From Oenanthe sinensis (Eukaryota > Streptophyta > Magnoliopsida > Apiales > Apiaceae): DNA of 64,000 nucleotides. Made by a program: the position numbers and the translations under genes. The notes below the pieces were generated by a model. That model was not told the origin of the DNA, ran no database searches, and saw only the letters and a program-made list of their open reading frames with translations. Positions 11,641 through 25,846 of this stretch are shown here, in pieces (the stretch's first letter is position 1; the number at the start of each line of letters is the position of its first letter). The DNA is taken from positions 16,839,375 to 16,903,374 of the forward strand of contig CM053801.1 of assembly GCA_028671895.1 (NCBI GenBank), written 5' to 3'.

Positions 11641-14624
11641 TGCTCAATTTACTACACCTTAAGGTTAAATTTTTGTGGGTTTCGTAAAGAAATGGTAATT
11701 CTCAAATGGGTCACTTTAATTTTATTTTTTGAATTTTTTTTAGTTGGGTTTCTTTTTATCTTTCTACCATGGTCTCTTTCTTACTTGTAGCTGTACCTCG
11801 TGTGTGTGTGTGTTTTGTTTTTATTTGCAAGTAAGAATGGAGTCGGTGAATTAGGGTTTTGTAGGTAAGTTATCTTGTCGGTTTTATTTAGGTTAGTGTT
11901 ATTACATGCCAATGTCTCCTTGGATTTATTTTAACTTTCTTTACCATTTTCACACTGTAAATCTTTTTTACTGTCTTTTTTTTATTTAGGTTAGTCTTAG
12001 TATTAAAGTACTATGTAGATATTATAAAATGTATCATTTAAAGAAAATTTATAATAATTAATTGAAATTTAAAATTTTGTAATTATCTTGTGAGTAATTA
12101 ATCAAGATTAGTAGTTGAGAAATGAGGATTTTTACAACTCACATTTTCAAGACTTGTAATAATACCCTCCTCACCTCTTATCACTTATGAAATGTTTTAT
12201 AAAATTTTATTCCAAATTTATTTTATAATGTCTTTTAGTCATGGACCATTTTAAAATTTTGAGTGGTGAATGTAATTAAGTGGAAATTGTGTTTGGAATG
12301 CAGGGGTAGGGCTATTAAGAGGGATAAAGATGAGTGAATGTGAATTAAGAGGGGAAAACAAAAGTAAAAAAGAACAGCTTACAGCTGTTAATAATAGTGA
12401 TTATTGAAACCAACATGTTCATGTTTTGTAATTTTGTGTGGCCTTTGCTTGTAGTTGTAGCCAAATGCACTTGTTTAGTCGCCACCTCATGACCCACCTT
12501 TCCCCATATTTATAATCTTTTTTCTTGTTTTCAAACCGTTACTGTACAATTTACAACCTGGACTGTGAACATAATTACGATGAATGTATATTTCACAGAA
12601 GACTATAAGCTGTAAATATTACATAATTTTTAATGCGAGACTAATAATAAATTTTTTGTTATTTTTTAATGATTTATAGAAATTTAAAATTTTGCATATT
12701 ATTATTGATTGAGGATAGTCAGAATGTGTGAACATATATAATTTCAATCCTACTGTTTTAAATTATTTTTTTGAATAATTTGATTTATAACTTTATATGT
12801 GTTCTAGGAAATTTTTGAAATAATTCAGACTCGAAGAATAAAGGATAGCTCCAATTACTTGAGTAGTAACCTTCAATGTAAATGTTAAAATATACCATCA
12901 ATTTCCGGTTTCGAAAATCAACCTAACATTTTACTAGTAGGAATTTGACCTTTGGAGCGGACTTGAAGCACAATAATGAAGGCAATCTACAAAGTGAATG
13001 GACGGAATTAAACTACGTAGTTGCGAATCTGAAAGGTGTCATTTTCACATTTCCCAGTTGCACAAGTTTGTTAGTAGTTTCAAAAATCAACTCAGGTCTT
13101 ATAATAATAGTGTCAAATAGTGATGAATCCGTCACTGTAATTAGCCCCTTTTGTGGACTTCGCTGTATATATCCTTTCCAATTACAATGTTGTTTAACAA
13201 AGGCCAGTTTGAACCATTTTTAATTTAAAATAAATAAAACATTCATTTTAAAATCGGGGCAACAAAGAAATATGATATCTATCTATCTATACTTCTATAC
13301 TATATTATATTATATTATTATAATCAAAATATTAAAGTTTTATTCGGTCGGTATGGTACAGGGTGAACCATAAAAAAGATTTAACCGTCCAATTTTAGAT
13401 GAACCATAGAAACAATCTTAATCATTAAATTTTAATAAAATTTAATTTTAAAAAGAATATAATCATACATACAACTCTAACCCCCGATAGTACTCCTTTT
13501 AAACAACCCATTAAGATAATATTATATTATATTGTATATGTTTTATTTTATGAATCATATTTATCCTATAATTTTTATTTAATATATCATTAAGGTTTAT
13601 CTTATAATTTTTATTTAATATATCATTAAAATTTATGATAGTATTGAAAGTTTGGTAGTCGATCGGTATTTGGACCGGACAGTTAATTAATTATTGGGCA
13701 TAATTTTAAAATATTAATCTCCTAATTAAAATACAATCTCATATTAATATTCTAACAAAAATATCTCACATTAATCTTCTAACTAAAATATATCTATATA
13801 CAAAACAAACAAAAATTATCATATTAAAATATAAATACAAATAAATTATATAAAAATATATACATATAATATTAAATAAAATTATACAAATAAAAATAAA
13901 TTCAAATCATTAAAAAATATTAAAATAAAAATATTAAAAAACTAAAAAAATTCACATGTGCATCGCGCAAGATGTATACATTTAATATTAGAGTATATTA
14001 ACTTATAACTCTTGCAAAATACATGTCAGATTAATATTTAATTTTGTGTGGATGAGTTATTTTATTTATTATTTGTTTGTTTGTATATTTTTTATACATT
14101 AATGTTCATGTGAGATCTATTATTAGTTATATTTATATTTTATTATGTGAGGTAATTATTGAAATTTAGATAAATTAATTAATTTGAGTCAAATTCTCAA
14201 TGATAAATTGAAGCACATTTCATTAACATAGTGTTTTATGTTGAAAAAGAATATTCCTTTCAAGTGAAAAAATGTTATGTTTAAAAAATAATTAGACTTA
14301 TAATTTAATAATCAGTACTAGAATTTATAAAATATAAATAGTCTGATTCAAATATTTGTTGATGTAATTATATTTTTAAAGTAATATAATTTGTATTATT
14401 TTTTATTATATTACATAATTATATTTCTCATTATATGAGCTGTATTCTAATTATTGTTGCCTTGTTTCATTTTGACATGTATATATTCCTCATTTAAAAT
14501 TTTGAATTTTATTGATTAAATAAATAAAATATATTATATATTTATTAATTTAATTATATTATATATACATTGGGAGTTAATTATTCTATATTTTAATTAG
14601 TTATCTTCTTCCTTAATGGCTATA
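11641..14624. other. AT-rich intergenic spacer
   Basis: The first ~200 bp hold the likely promoter and leader of the trihelix gene, with a short GT run near 11800. Beyond that the sequence is strongly AT-rich with many short direct and inverted runs. The ORF at 12945-13223 has no recognisable domain and looks like chance. No complete element could be delimited. Confidence 0.5.
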
Positions 14625-14626
14625 TA

Positions 14627-14796
14627 CAGTAAAACCTCGATTAATTAATAATCGAAGATAAATTAATATTTTCGATACATATTTTTGATATTAACATAAT
14701 AGCAACAATACATCGTTTAACTCGATTAATTAATAATCACGATCAATTAATAAAATTTACCGATCCCGGCATTATTAATTTATAAAGATTTTATTG
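14627..14796. mobile_element. Emigrant-type (pogo/mariner-like) MITE, ~170 bp
   Basis: The left end reads TA|CAGTAAAACCTCGATTAATTAA and the right end AATTTATAAAGATTTTATTG|TA. The TA dinucleotide on both sides is the target duplication of the Tc1/mariner superfamily, and CAGTAAAACCTC matches the terminus known from plant Emigrant MITEs. Internal copies of ATTAATTAATAATC are also present. The right terminus has diverged at several positions. Confidence 0.75.
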
Positions 14797-15554
14797 TATA
14801 CATATAATGTATTTTATTGTCACACCCGATAGTGCACTTGTGTGAGAGTATTGAGTAAAATTTAGGGAACGAATTGATAATTAATATTAGATTTATACAA
14901 TTATATTTTTTATAATTATAAGTAAAATCCGGACACCTTCTCATCAACTTAGTTACACGTTCAAGGATACTAAAATAAACTATATGTATTTAAATTTATT
15001 TTGGAAAGTGTTGATAATTTTTTTAGAAAATGTTCACCAAACAATCAAATCATCAATTATATTTAATTTATAATTATATAACATAATTATTATTTATTTG
15101 ATATTAAAATTTCAGTGCTATATTATAAATGATACGTATTTAGTTACGGAATATCGGAGAATCCACTCTGAAAAAATAGAAAGAGGTTGAGTGTGCATTA
15201 AATGATAGGCAACCGGTAGCAACCATCTGTCCACTTTCACGGATAAGTTTCCCACTTTCACGGATAAGTTTACGTAGTTCCTTGCATTCAGATTACAAAT
15301 CTAATTTTAATGTTATTCATTATAAAAAATCACGGATAAATAATTTTAAATAATCATATGTAAGGGATCAGAACCCTAAACAATCATATATAAATAAAAT
15401 ATTATCATTCACAAAGAAGTGTATCGACCACATTCGAATCGTATGAATTCGTACACGTAAGTTTATTAATCATGAGTTCAGTTTATATAATACATATAGG
15501 GTTTGTTAAAGATCATAATTTTATTATTTGTGAAAATTTTATATTTTAAGTTAT
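14797..15554. other. Intergenic, no gene seen
   Basis: AT-rich spacer. A short direct repeat (CCACTTTCACGGATAAGTTT) occurs twice near 15230-15275. Nothing else is recognised. Confidence 0.45.
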
Positions 15555-16252
15555 GGTTTTTTTATGGACAAATAGCAGTTTTCATTAAATAGGATATAAC
15601 ACAACCGACACGAAAACAAATAACATATTAAAAATAATTAGTTAATTTATTTTTTGATTGTTTAACACATAAAATTTATAATCTTTTGAACCTAAAAACG
15701 AAATCGAAGACATCTTAAACTATCCAAACTACACCAACATCCCTAAAAGTAAGCATTATCACAATTGACCTTATCGGCATAAAAATCATTGTTAGCTCAG
15801 TGTTTAGAAACCCAATTGCATAAACTGATGTTGGACGAGTGGCACCCCAACTATCTACATGTCGGATACCAGCTATAGATATGCCAAAAGTGGAAACTCT
15901 CAAAGGATTAATAATCTTTAGTTGTGAAAAGTGAGTTCTTGCAATAATTACCATCGCCCCAACTTCGATGCGGGCTTTCTAGATCCCTAAAAATATCAAC
16001 AAAATCATTCTCAAAAGATCCATCACCGAATAAATCCAAACATAACTAAACAAAAATATAACAAAACACCCCAAAATGAGAGACAAACAAACACTCTAAA
16101 AAGGATAGACACACAAACATCCAAAAAATTGAATTTTATTGAAAGAAAATCAACGAAAAAAAAAAAAGGGTTAGGGTTTTTCACCGGAGAAAACTCAGTA
16201 AAAGCCCCTCGACTAGTTTGAGAAAAAACAAAGGGGAGACAGTTTTTTGGAG
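15555..16252 (-). mobile_element. Retroposon-like dispersed repeat, copy A
   Basis: The reverse complement aligns over nearly its whole length with 60100-60832 on the plus strand. Shared blocks include GTCTCCC at the 5' end, GAATGATTTTGTTGATATTT, a region that in both copies can be read as PTSVYAIG, AACAATGATTTTTATG, AACTAATTATTTTTA, and an A-rich 3' end after ATTTAATGAAAA. The reading frame is broken in both copies. No target duplication is obvious around this copy. The class (LINE-derived, SINE-like or processed transcript) is undetermined. Confidence 0.7.
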
Positions 16253-16724
16253 GTAGGATTAAATAAGTATGACAATGTATTAAAATAGGTAGATTATAGC
16301 TGAGATATTGAAGGAAGCTAAATGATTTTTCTTTGTTTTTTTGGGTTTTGCTCTTCTCAAACTGATTTCTTCCGTAACATCTTTATTATTTACTTTTGCA
16401 CTATCTTTATTTTAAAATATTAAATTATAATTGCCTAAAAATTTGACTATTATTATCTATTAAATATTTATATACATTGTTTTAGTAAATATTAAATATA
16501 CTTTTATCAAATTTTCTTTGAACAAGCTACAATTTAGCAAAATTATTCGAAAAAGTTTGTTATTTAAACTACATAATCGGTTTATTTATTTTCTGTTTCA
16601 TTATTCAATTATAAATAATAAACTAATAAGTGTATCTTTAAAAGTATAAATAATAAACATATGTAAAATGGATTCAAAAGTTATAGGGGGTGTTTGATGA
16701 GTTTGATTATTGTGAAATGGGTTT
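16253..16724. other. Intergenic, no gene seen
   Basis: AT-rich spacer between the retroposon copy and the CARA promoter. No ORF or repeat structure is recognised. Confidence 0.45.
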
Positions 16725-16783
16725 TGGGCCATAAATATACGGGTCATTTAAAACCTGTAGTTGGGCTTACACGAAGCTGGGCC
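16725..16783 (+). promoter_or_regulatory. Three TGGGCY (site II) motifs upstream of CARA
   Basis: TGGGCC at 16725-16730, TGGGCT at 16762-16767 and TGGGCC at 16778-16783 lie ahead of the CARA leader, with a TATA-like ATAAATATA at about 16731-16739. Site II elements are known as TCP-factor targets in promoters of growth-linked housekeeping genes. A likely leader intron runs from a donor at about 16914 (CTCAGGTATATG) to an acceptor at 17153. The regulatory role is inferred. Confidence 0.5.
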
Positions 16784-17154
16784 GACCCAGCAGAATGATT
16801 ACCCCAACTTTATCATCGGTCGGGGTTTAAGCTTCTAGGTTTCACCAAAACCATTACTACGCAACCCCATCTGTTCTTCAGTTCACCAGCACCCGACCCT
16901 TTTCTCACTCAGGTATATGTATGTATATGTGTGTGTATTTGTATGTAGATATATGAACAAGTACCTTTTGTTTATATATGTGTTTATTAATTTAAATGTG
17001 TATATATGTTGTCAATTCTAATATAATACAACCTTAGATTATCTATTGTTCTGTGTTTTAGATTTATTTGAACTTGATTGAATACCGTACCTTTGTTTAA
17101 TTATAGTTGGGTTGCGGTAGAATGTAATTTATTGTTGTTTTTGTGGTAACCAGA

Positions 17155-20100
17155 ATGGTAAGTAGAGCTATGGATTATGCTATTGGAAGTTGCAATCCGT
17201 TGTCGGCAGCTGGGTTTTGTCCGAATGCAGCTAGAGTGAGGATATTTACTGTCAAGTGCTCTTCGGTTTCTGTTGCTATGAGCGATGGCAGCATTGGTAG
17301 TCATTATACCTCTCTCATATATGACACATTACATGCTTTGTTATGGATAATATGTAAAAATGTTTGTGACTATTGACGTGTCGACATATACCATGTATAT
17401 TAGTATTAGTGTGATAACTCCATTTACAAGTGTAAATGAAGGTATCATGGTGCTTGTTCAGTTTTTAACGTACCAGCACTGGTATTATAATTTAGAAAAC
17501 ATAGATGGTTCTTCTACGGTTTCACTTTTTCATTTCTCCCTCTTTCATGTATGTATTTTCTGATATCATCTTAGCATTTCTCCCCAAGTTTTGGTTAGAT
17601 ATCATGTGTTGTCAGTAGGCATGCCAATAGAAGCTTCCTAACTTTATTTATTTTAGGTTTGACTGAGAAACCTTGGAAGGTAGCAGATGCTAGACTTGCA
17701 CTCGAAGATGGTTCCATTTGGAGAGCAAAATCATTTGGGGCTACTGGTACCCAAGTCGGCGAAGTGGTCTTCAATACATCTCTGACGGGGTAACACGATT
17801 AGTTTGGTTGATGTGCTTATTTTTACTTTATTTTCCAAATCAGGGTAAACGTCTTCTTTTTTTTTCCTGCCTATCTCTAGTGACCTATGTTCAAATTTTT
17901 CCTGGTATTCCTCCTTCACACGAAAAAGTTGTAAACTGTGCTTTAATGACTCTTTTATGATTGAATCTATGGAACTCAAAGAATATTGTATTATTGACTT
18001 GGGAAAGATTTTTTTTTTTTGATGTAAATTACTTGGCCGATGATGTATGTTTTTTAAAATCTAGTTCTGTTACAGAGCTACATGATGCATGTAAGCCCAT
18101 ATGTCTAAAAATCTTCACTCTCTCAAACATTAAAGAAAAATAAGAATTAAGTTAATGAAATCAAAGAGAGAAACCTTGTTCATGATGTATAGAGTGGCAG
18201 TAGCCGCAGTACTAGTCCAGCAGTCTTTGATTGGTATCTCATTAAAGATGTGTATATATATTGCTAGTAAAAACTATTAATTATTTGACATACACACTGG
18301 TACATGCTTACTATAACACTACAATTCCTTATTTTTCAGTAAAGGTGTTTGACTCCTTATTGTGACTGAGATGTGTATATCAAGAAATACTGTGACATTT
18401 TCATGTCTTAATGTTTCTCATCCAAGACCGTGATACATTAGGGTTTTAATTTGTGCATGTCATAGCATTAGTTGCACTCCCTAATATGTAATTAGTAACA
18501 TGATTAAGTGTAGAATGTAAGAAGTTTCCGGTGGAGTATGTATATAGAATGAGAGAAGCCATTTTTATATATCAGATGTTTCTCTGTATTTATATGGGAG
18601 ATGTACAGAGAGGAAATGTGTATGAAGTATAAAACTTTCTTCTACCATGTATTATAAAACAATAATATATGATTACAATTGATTGGGAGGGAGGGAAAGA
18701 GGGAGAGTTTCTGATTGTTTATTGTCAAGGAAAGATTGTTACGTGACTACTGTTTATTAGGGCACTTAACTTTATAGATGAGTCTTATACCTAGACCCGA
18801 CAATTTTGTACGTAACACGAGTGTCGTGTGTGTATGGGTTTATATACACGAAACACGAAAGTACACAGACACAACATGAATTGCCAGGTCTACTATACCC
18901 CCATCACAGGATTAGACAGTAATCTTGTCTGGATTTTGTACTTTGCTTTAGTTAATGCATCCAAACCCTGGATTTTGTGTCACCAAATGTTGCACTGTGT
19001 GATGCTTCAAGTCCTAAATCATTTGACAGTTCAGAAACACGTGGTATATATATGTAGAGAAGGATTTGAATTAATGTGAACGAGTCTCTTGTAGGTTTAA
19101 TAATCAATCCAACTTAAGAAATGCATTCTATATTTACCAATACCAGGGTGTTTTTATGCGGCACATACTGCTTAGTTAATATATTTCCAGGAGGGTTTCA
19201 TTTCCTTAAGTTGCAGGTACCAGGAAATTCTTACAGATCCTAGTTATGCTGGCCAATTTGTGCTGATGACAAACCCACATATTGGAAATACTGGTGTTAA
19301 TTTTGGTGAGTGCAGTTTCTCTAACGTACCACTGTATTACTTTCTTTATGGCATAGGGGTACGTGATATTTAACAAGTATGCCTTTAATGACAGATGACG
19401 AAGAATCTCAACAATGTTTTCTTGGTGGGTTGGTGATCCGGAGTTTAAGTATCAGGTAGCTACTTTCTAATATTACCAGTGTTTGGTTAAGCCTTCAAAA
19501 TTGTGTTTGATCGATATAACTTATATTCAAAAATTATACTCTACAGTACCTCTAATTGGAGATGTACCGAAACACTAGATGCTTATTTGACAAAAAGAAA
19601 CATCATGGGAATCTGTGAGTTTTATATATTATATTCCTTAAGCTTCTTTCTTAAGTATTTGTTTACATTACATATAATAATTGTCTTGTAGTGATTATTT
19701 AAATGTTCTTTTCTGGGGTGTTTCATTGTGCAACAGATGATGTTGATACTCGAGCTATCACACGTAGATTAAGACAAGATGGAAGCCTCATTGGTGTGCT
19801 TAGCACAGAAGACTCTAAAACGGATGAGGAACTTTTGGAGATGTCTCGTTCATGGGATATCGTTGGTAGAATATTACCCTAAAATTTATATATACTAGTA
19901 GGTTGCAGTTGTTAAATACTTATGTATTGTTTATACAACTGTGCAGGTGTGGATTTAATAAGCGGTGTTACTTGCAAGGCCCCGTATGAATGGGTTGATA
20001 AGACTGATAAAGAGTGGGACTTTAATTCCAACCAGAGGGGGAAAGAGAATTTCCATGTCAGCTTTATAATATGTTTGTACTAATTTACTAGAAATGCACC

Positions 20101-22108
20101 TGCATTTTTTGTATATTCTCATTTGGCATCTTTTATGAGTGAAGGTAATTGCATATGATTACGGTATCAAGCATAACATACTGAGGCGCTTGGCATCATA
20201 CGGTTGTAAGATAACAGTCGTCCCTTCAACATGGCCAGCATCTGAAACTCTAAAAATGAAACCTGATGGAGTTCTTTTCAGCAATGGCCCGGGTGATCCT
20301 TCTGCAGTTCCTTATGCAGTTGAATCGGTCAAGAAAATAATTGGAGAAGTTCCTGTTTTTGGGATTTGCATGGGTCATCAATTGCTTGGCCAAGCATTGG
20401 GTGGTAAGACCTATAAGATGAAGTTTGGTCACCATGGAGGAAATCATCCAGTTCGTAATATCCGGACTGGCCGTGTAGAGATAAGTGCCCAGGTGTGTTA
20501 AAAAAAACTGATTTTTTTATTGTTCCGGTTTCTAATTTGCATATATTGCCCGCCCGCCCACGTCTCCAAGTTTATATGCTTTCAGTATTTTTTTTTCCTT
20601 CTCTCTTGAAATCCATATTGTTCTGCTGTTACTTCAGTACTTAGTTAGGACCTACTTTCAATTCACTTGAAATATTTATGATCAAAAACATTTTTATTGT
20701 TGGACTTTACATGGAGGAAAATATTTCAGTGTACCATAAACAATGACTGAATGAACTTCTGTAATGTATATAAACAACATTGTTTAACAGAATCACAATT
20801 ATGCTGTTGACCCTTCATCACTTCCCAATGGCGTGGAAGTCACCCACATAAATCTTAACGATGGTAGCTGTGCTGGTCTCGCCTATCCTCAACGAAAGCT
20901 CATGTCTCTTCAATACCATCCTGAAGCATCTCCAGGACCTCATGATTCAGACCCTGGTAAGCATACACTTTTATTTACACTCGAATCTCTGGTTAAAGTG
21001 TTGCATATATTACAAGAAATTACTGACATTCACTCTGCGCACTTGGGCAAGTTGTAAAATTTAGGTTGCTTAGAATGGCTGACATCTAGAGAGAGTAGTA
21101 ATTCAGCGGCGGATCATATAAAACTTCTTTGCAGGGGACGCAAAGAAATCAATTTAGGCATATATAATAAATATAAAATATTAATGTTCACGAGGATTAC
21201 AAAAATTTGTAATTTTTTTATCTATAAAAATGTTAACAATTAGAGTTTTTGAATGAAATCTTACGTAAATGATAATTAATTTTTCAAAAATCTTCAATTA
21301 TAATCTCATTAGGAAGCAAATTTTAAAACTAAGAAAATTCCATTTTTTATATCACTAAATTATTATTTTCTTAATTTTTCTATGGGCGTGCTCCTACGTT
21401 ATCGGTCTTTGTATGGGACTATGGGTCTCACCCCCGGGGAGCTCGGAATATTCACTACTGAGTGTGTGCATGCATGTCTTTAACTCAAAAATGTAATTTT
21501 ATATTTTTATTTTAAAAGATATTTGACAACGTAGTAATAAATATGTGTCCATTATACATTTTTTAATAAATTTAGAAAATTTTGTTAACATCATAATTTA
21601 TAGTCTCTCAAATTATACATTTTTAAAAAAATTATAAATTTAAAATTTTTTTATAACTTTTTGACAGTTATCGGTAAAAATGTACTGCTGTTCTGACTTC
21701 TGACTGCTTGAGATGTTTTCAAACTGTGATTATTGTTAATTTGAGTGGTATGTGCAAATATACACTAGTGTGACAGCACTGTGACCCTTTAGACTTTAGT
21801 GTTTCTTTCAGTTTAGCTTTGAATATGAATTGTGGCATTTGTTTAGGAAAAAAGTCAGTACAGTGAATAATAATGTCGGACTAAATATTTATATAATAAA
21901 CAATATAAAAGGAAATTAATTTTTATGATAATTAGAAGGAAATTTTTGTGTTTCTGAGTTATGTAGAGAAAAACCAATAACATAAGTTATTGACAATGCC
22001 GCTTAAATACCAACACAAGTTACATTCTTAATGCTGACGAAATCTCATCTTGTTTCAGTGTTTGAAGAATTTGTGAAGCTGATGAGGCAAGAAAAACAAA
22101 ATCTGTGA
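17155..22108 (+). CDS. CARA: Carbamoyl-phosphate synthase small (glutaminase) subunit, plastid
   Basis: Ten exons with GT-AG borders: 17155-17296, 17657-17789, 19217-19305, 19395-19455, 19547-19614, 19737-19865, 19947-20056, 20145-20492, 20791-20956 and 22059-22108. Together they give 431 aa, matching the plant family (about 430). The protein hydrolyses glutamine and feeds ammonia to the large subunit (CARB). The product, carbamoyl phosphate, serves arginine and pyrimidine synthesis in plastids. The first ~50 residues look like a transit peptide. The N-terminal CPSase domain begins near WKVADARLALEDGS. The class I amidotransferase domain carries the nucleophile Cys319 in GICMGHQLLGQ, and His403 and Glu405 in QYHPEASPGP, so the triad is complete. 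The start chosen is the first ATG after the leader acceptor. Intron 2 (1.4 kb) and the last intron (1.1 kb) are AT-rich; the last contains GC-richer patches that may be old transposon debris. No disruption is seen. Confidence 0.96.
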
Positions 22109-23868
22109 ACTGGATTTTGCAATGAATTAATAGTCTATCCAAATTCAAAATATTCTGATGATGGTTTTGATTGGATGGCCTGAAGGATGGTTTATAATGA
22201 TGAAAATGTACAAGCCCATGAAGGATCTTGACACCATCTGATTATCTAGTATTCTAATGGTTGTGTAAGACAAACTGTCAATCACCTATCGCCTTTGCAG
22301 TATTAGCCCATTATATCAGAAAGATCAAAGCATGTTTGTTTTAAAATTTTGCTGCTATGGTTTTGGCAGAGTATTACTAGTAGAATACCAAATTTGTTCT
22401 GTAGCTAGGTATTACTTGTAGTTGTCGAACACCAAGTTGGTGCTGTATTGTTCGTGTTAAGTTTGGAAGCTCGAGTCTCTAGCCTCAAGAAGATACGTGA
22501 GAATAAGCGCAATATTTTGCTCCATCTATCATGCTTGCAATCGCCAAATTGATGTCATATTCCAAAGACATTCTTTCGACTAGGAACTCATTTGAAAGAA
22601 CTGTTATCCATGAATTTGGAAGGTACGCAAGATGGGAAAGCAAAATGTGGATAATAGTTCCGGCTTTATACTTCAGTATAAAGCCTTTGTTTTTGTCGGG
22701 GAATTCTTTTTTGAAAAAAATTATTTTCTAGAATTTTTCGTGAAATTTTTGTTGCCTAGAATTAATGTTCATTTTCAATGAAATTTAAAATAGATAATCA
22801 AATAATGTAATAATTCATTTCATTTCGTTTAAAAAAAAAATTGGAATGATTATTCATTTCCTTCGCTATTACATTCATTTCCCCATTCCATTCTTGCCTG
22901 CATTATAAGTATTTGTTTTCAAAAAAAGGGTACAAAATTGCCTACTTATTTTCTAGAAGTACTTATTTCTGAAAATTAAACCAAATATTAAATTTATTTT
23001 TGAAAAACAAATACTTATCTATATATAAAAAAAGTAGACTTCTACCTACTTATTTCCATAATTTAAGGAGGAAAAAACGGGCCAAATATTCATATTTCCA
23101 ATGACCGAAATGGAGATTGTTTCAAGAACAAACTACAAACATCAAAGACAGTCAAATGACTGTTAACACAAACACACTTAAACTAGACCATTTTGTACTC
23201 AAACTCAAAACTTGCATTTAAATAAGTAATAGAGTACTCTGCCCCCACCCCCCCACCAACCACATCTCATGCTCTGACTGCATAATTACAATTATTATGT
23301 TCAGAAAAAAGTAAAATTTTGTAAATAAAAATATGCAACGAATATCATAATTTACAGCAGAAACTTCTAAAAATAATAATAACAATTATGCAATCAATTC
23401 TTTAAAAAAAACTATTATGCAATCAAAGCACTTGAGAATTGAGATGTGTACATAAAATAAAAGTCAAACCACAAAACAAACAAACTTTGGGAGTAGATGA
23501 TAATATGTAGTGTTATCTAATACATTAGTTATTTATACTTAAATTTCTTTGCATTTTCTAAACTTCCAAGCAAGCCACCAACTACTTGCTTGTGTTCTTC
23601 ATTTCTCAATAATATGGCCAAGTGTACCCAAGATTATGTTTCATAAATAAAACAATATAGCAGGCCTTGGTGAGGATCTGGTCATCGTATAATCCAACCA
23701 GATGCATCCAAAATAGATCTCATGGAAATATATGACCCAGTCAACAAAAATTAACCATATATAGTAATATTCAAACCAAATAATAATATATAGAACAGGC
23801 CCTCACAAGCAACCAAGAGATAACAAAGACAATAAACTTCAGCACATAATTGGTCCAATGAGTGACAC
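22109..23868. other. Intergenic, no gene seen
   Basis: Contains the likely CARA 3' UTR (to about 22400) and then AT-rich spacer. The short ORF at 22531-22731 has no recognisable domain. Confidence 0.45.
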
Positions 23869-23962
23869 TATAAAACATGCGAGACCACCACATGCACGAG
23901 GCCAGTACATTTTCCACTAAAACATGTGAGACCACCACATGCATGAGGCCAGTACATTTTCT
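23869..23962. repeat. Two-copy tandem repeat, 47-bp period
   Basis: Two units containing GAGACCACCACATGCA and GAGGCCAGTACATTTT occur head to tail with few differences. They lie downstream of the actin 3' end. Confidence 0.85.
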
Positions 23963-24385
23963 AGTAAAAATTTAACTCCAAATCACTAATATAAAATTTC
24001 TCATACAATAAATATTAACATAATTGTTCCAAGAAAAAAGAACCTTAAAAATGAAAGTAGAAGAAAGTAATAACAAAGGGGTAGGGAAAAATAAATATAA
24101 AAAGAAACATCATCAAGAATCACTCCAACTACAAGCATCCTACTAACAAGGGACTGTTGTAACATTGAGCAACTAAAGAGGAGACTACTAAGCATTCTCG
24201 GCATTCTACAAAAGCATTCCCCTATTAAAGATTTGATTTATTATGCCTTTAGTCATCAACCCACCACAGCCTCTCTCAACAGCCACATCCAAGTAGCCAA
24301 CTGAGTTCACATGAAACATAACACGGAAAACCAACTAGAATGGAAAAAGATACTCACCATCATTACCAAAGCAATAATATAGAAC

Positions 24386-25836
24386 TTAAAAGCACTTCCT
24401 GTGCACAATTGATGGACCAGATTCATCATATTCACCCTTGGAAATCCACATCTGAATCAACACAAAAACGGTTTTTAATTACATTACAAATGAGAAGGCA
24501 CAAGAAAAATACAAACGCTGAAATAATAACTGAAATCTACCTGTTGGAAGGTGCTGAGAGATGCAAGGATAGATCCTCCAATCCAGACACTGTATTTTCT
24601 CTCCGGAGGTGCAACCACTTTGATCTTCATGCTGCTTGGAGCAAGAGCAGTAATTTCCTTGCTCATACGATCAGCGATACCTGGAAACATAGTTGATCCA
24701 CCACTGAGCACAATGTTTCCATAGAGATCTTTCCTTATATCAACATCGCACTTCATGATAGAATTGTAAGTTGTCTCGTGGATTCCTGCAGCTTCCATTC
24801 CAATCAAAGATGGCTGGAAAAGGACTTCTGGGCAACGAAATCTCTCAGCCCCAATGGTGATAACTTGTCCATCAGGCAATTCATAGTTCTTCTCCACAGA
24901 AGAGCTGCTCTTTGCAGTTTCAGACTCTTGCTCAAAATCAAGGGCTACATATGCAAGCTTCTCCTTCATATCACGGACAATTTCCCGCTCAGCAGTGGTG
25001 GTGAACATGTAACCTCTTTCTGTCAAAATCTTCATAAGTGCATCAGTCAGATCACGACCAGCAAGGTCAAGACGAAGGATGGCATGAGGAAGGGCATATC
25101 CTTCATAGATTGGGACAGTATGACTCACACCATCACCAGAATCCAACACAATACCTGTGGAAAAATAAAACAAATTTACCTCCAAAACAAAACAGATTTT
25201 TTAGACATATTAGTGCAAACACGGACTATACATAATATATAAAGCAATATTGCAGATGCCAAGAGGGACAGATACGAACCAGTAGTACGACCACTAGCAT
25301 ATAGTGAAAGAACAGCCTGAATTGCAACATACATAGCAGGGACATTGAATGTTTCGAACATGATCTGAGTCATCTTCTCCCTGTTGGCCTTAGGGTTGAG
25401 TGGCGCCTCGGTAAGTAGTACTGGGTGCTCCTCGGGGGCAACACGCAACTCGTTGTAGAAAGTATGATGCCAAATTTTCTCCATATCATCCCAATTGCTA
25501 ACAATACCATGCTCAATTGGATACTTCAAAGTGAGAATACCTCTCTTCGATTGAGCCTCATCACCAACATATGCATCCTTCTGTCCCATCCCAACCATAA
25601 CACCAGTGTGTCTAGGTCTGCCAACAATACTGGGAAACACTGCTCTGGGAGCATCATCACCCGCAAAACCAGCCTACAATAACATTATGCCATATTCAGT
25701 TTCTTACAAATTGAAAACAAACACACAAAGAATACACTTTACGGGAGGAACGCATCTCATAAACAACTAAACTAACCTTCACCATTCCAGTTCCATTATC
25801 GCAGACAAGGGGTTGAATATCCTCAGCATCGGCCAT
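24386..25836 (-). CDS. Actin
   Basis: Four coding exons on the reverse strand, 25777-25836, 25280-25673, 24541-25154 and 24386-24451 (60, 394, 614 and 66 bp), give exactly 377 aa, the length of plant actins. The exon sizes are those of the conserved plant actin gene structure. Recognisable features are the N-terminus [20 protein letters not shown], the nucleotide-binding loop GDGVSH, the [14 protein letters not shown] segment, and the C-terminus [11 protein letters not shown]. It polymerises into cytoplasmic microfilaments and hydrolyses ATP. All splice sites are GT-AG and no frame break is seen. Which actin paralogue it is (vegetative or reproductive class) cannot be settled by eye. Antisense ORFs within it are shadows. 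Confidence 0.98.
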
Positions 25837-25846
25837 CTCTTAGATA

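Noticed and set aside
12945..13223. 92-codon ORF in the AT-rich spacer
   Set aside because: No domain, no splice context and no upstream promoter signal beyond chance.
24778..25242. 154-codon ORF on the plus strand
   Set aside because: It is antisense to the actin coding exons and has no domain of its own.
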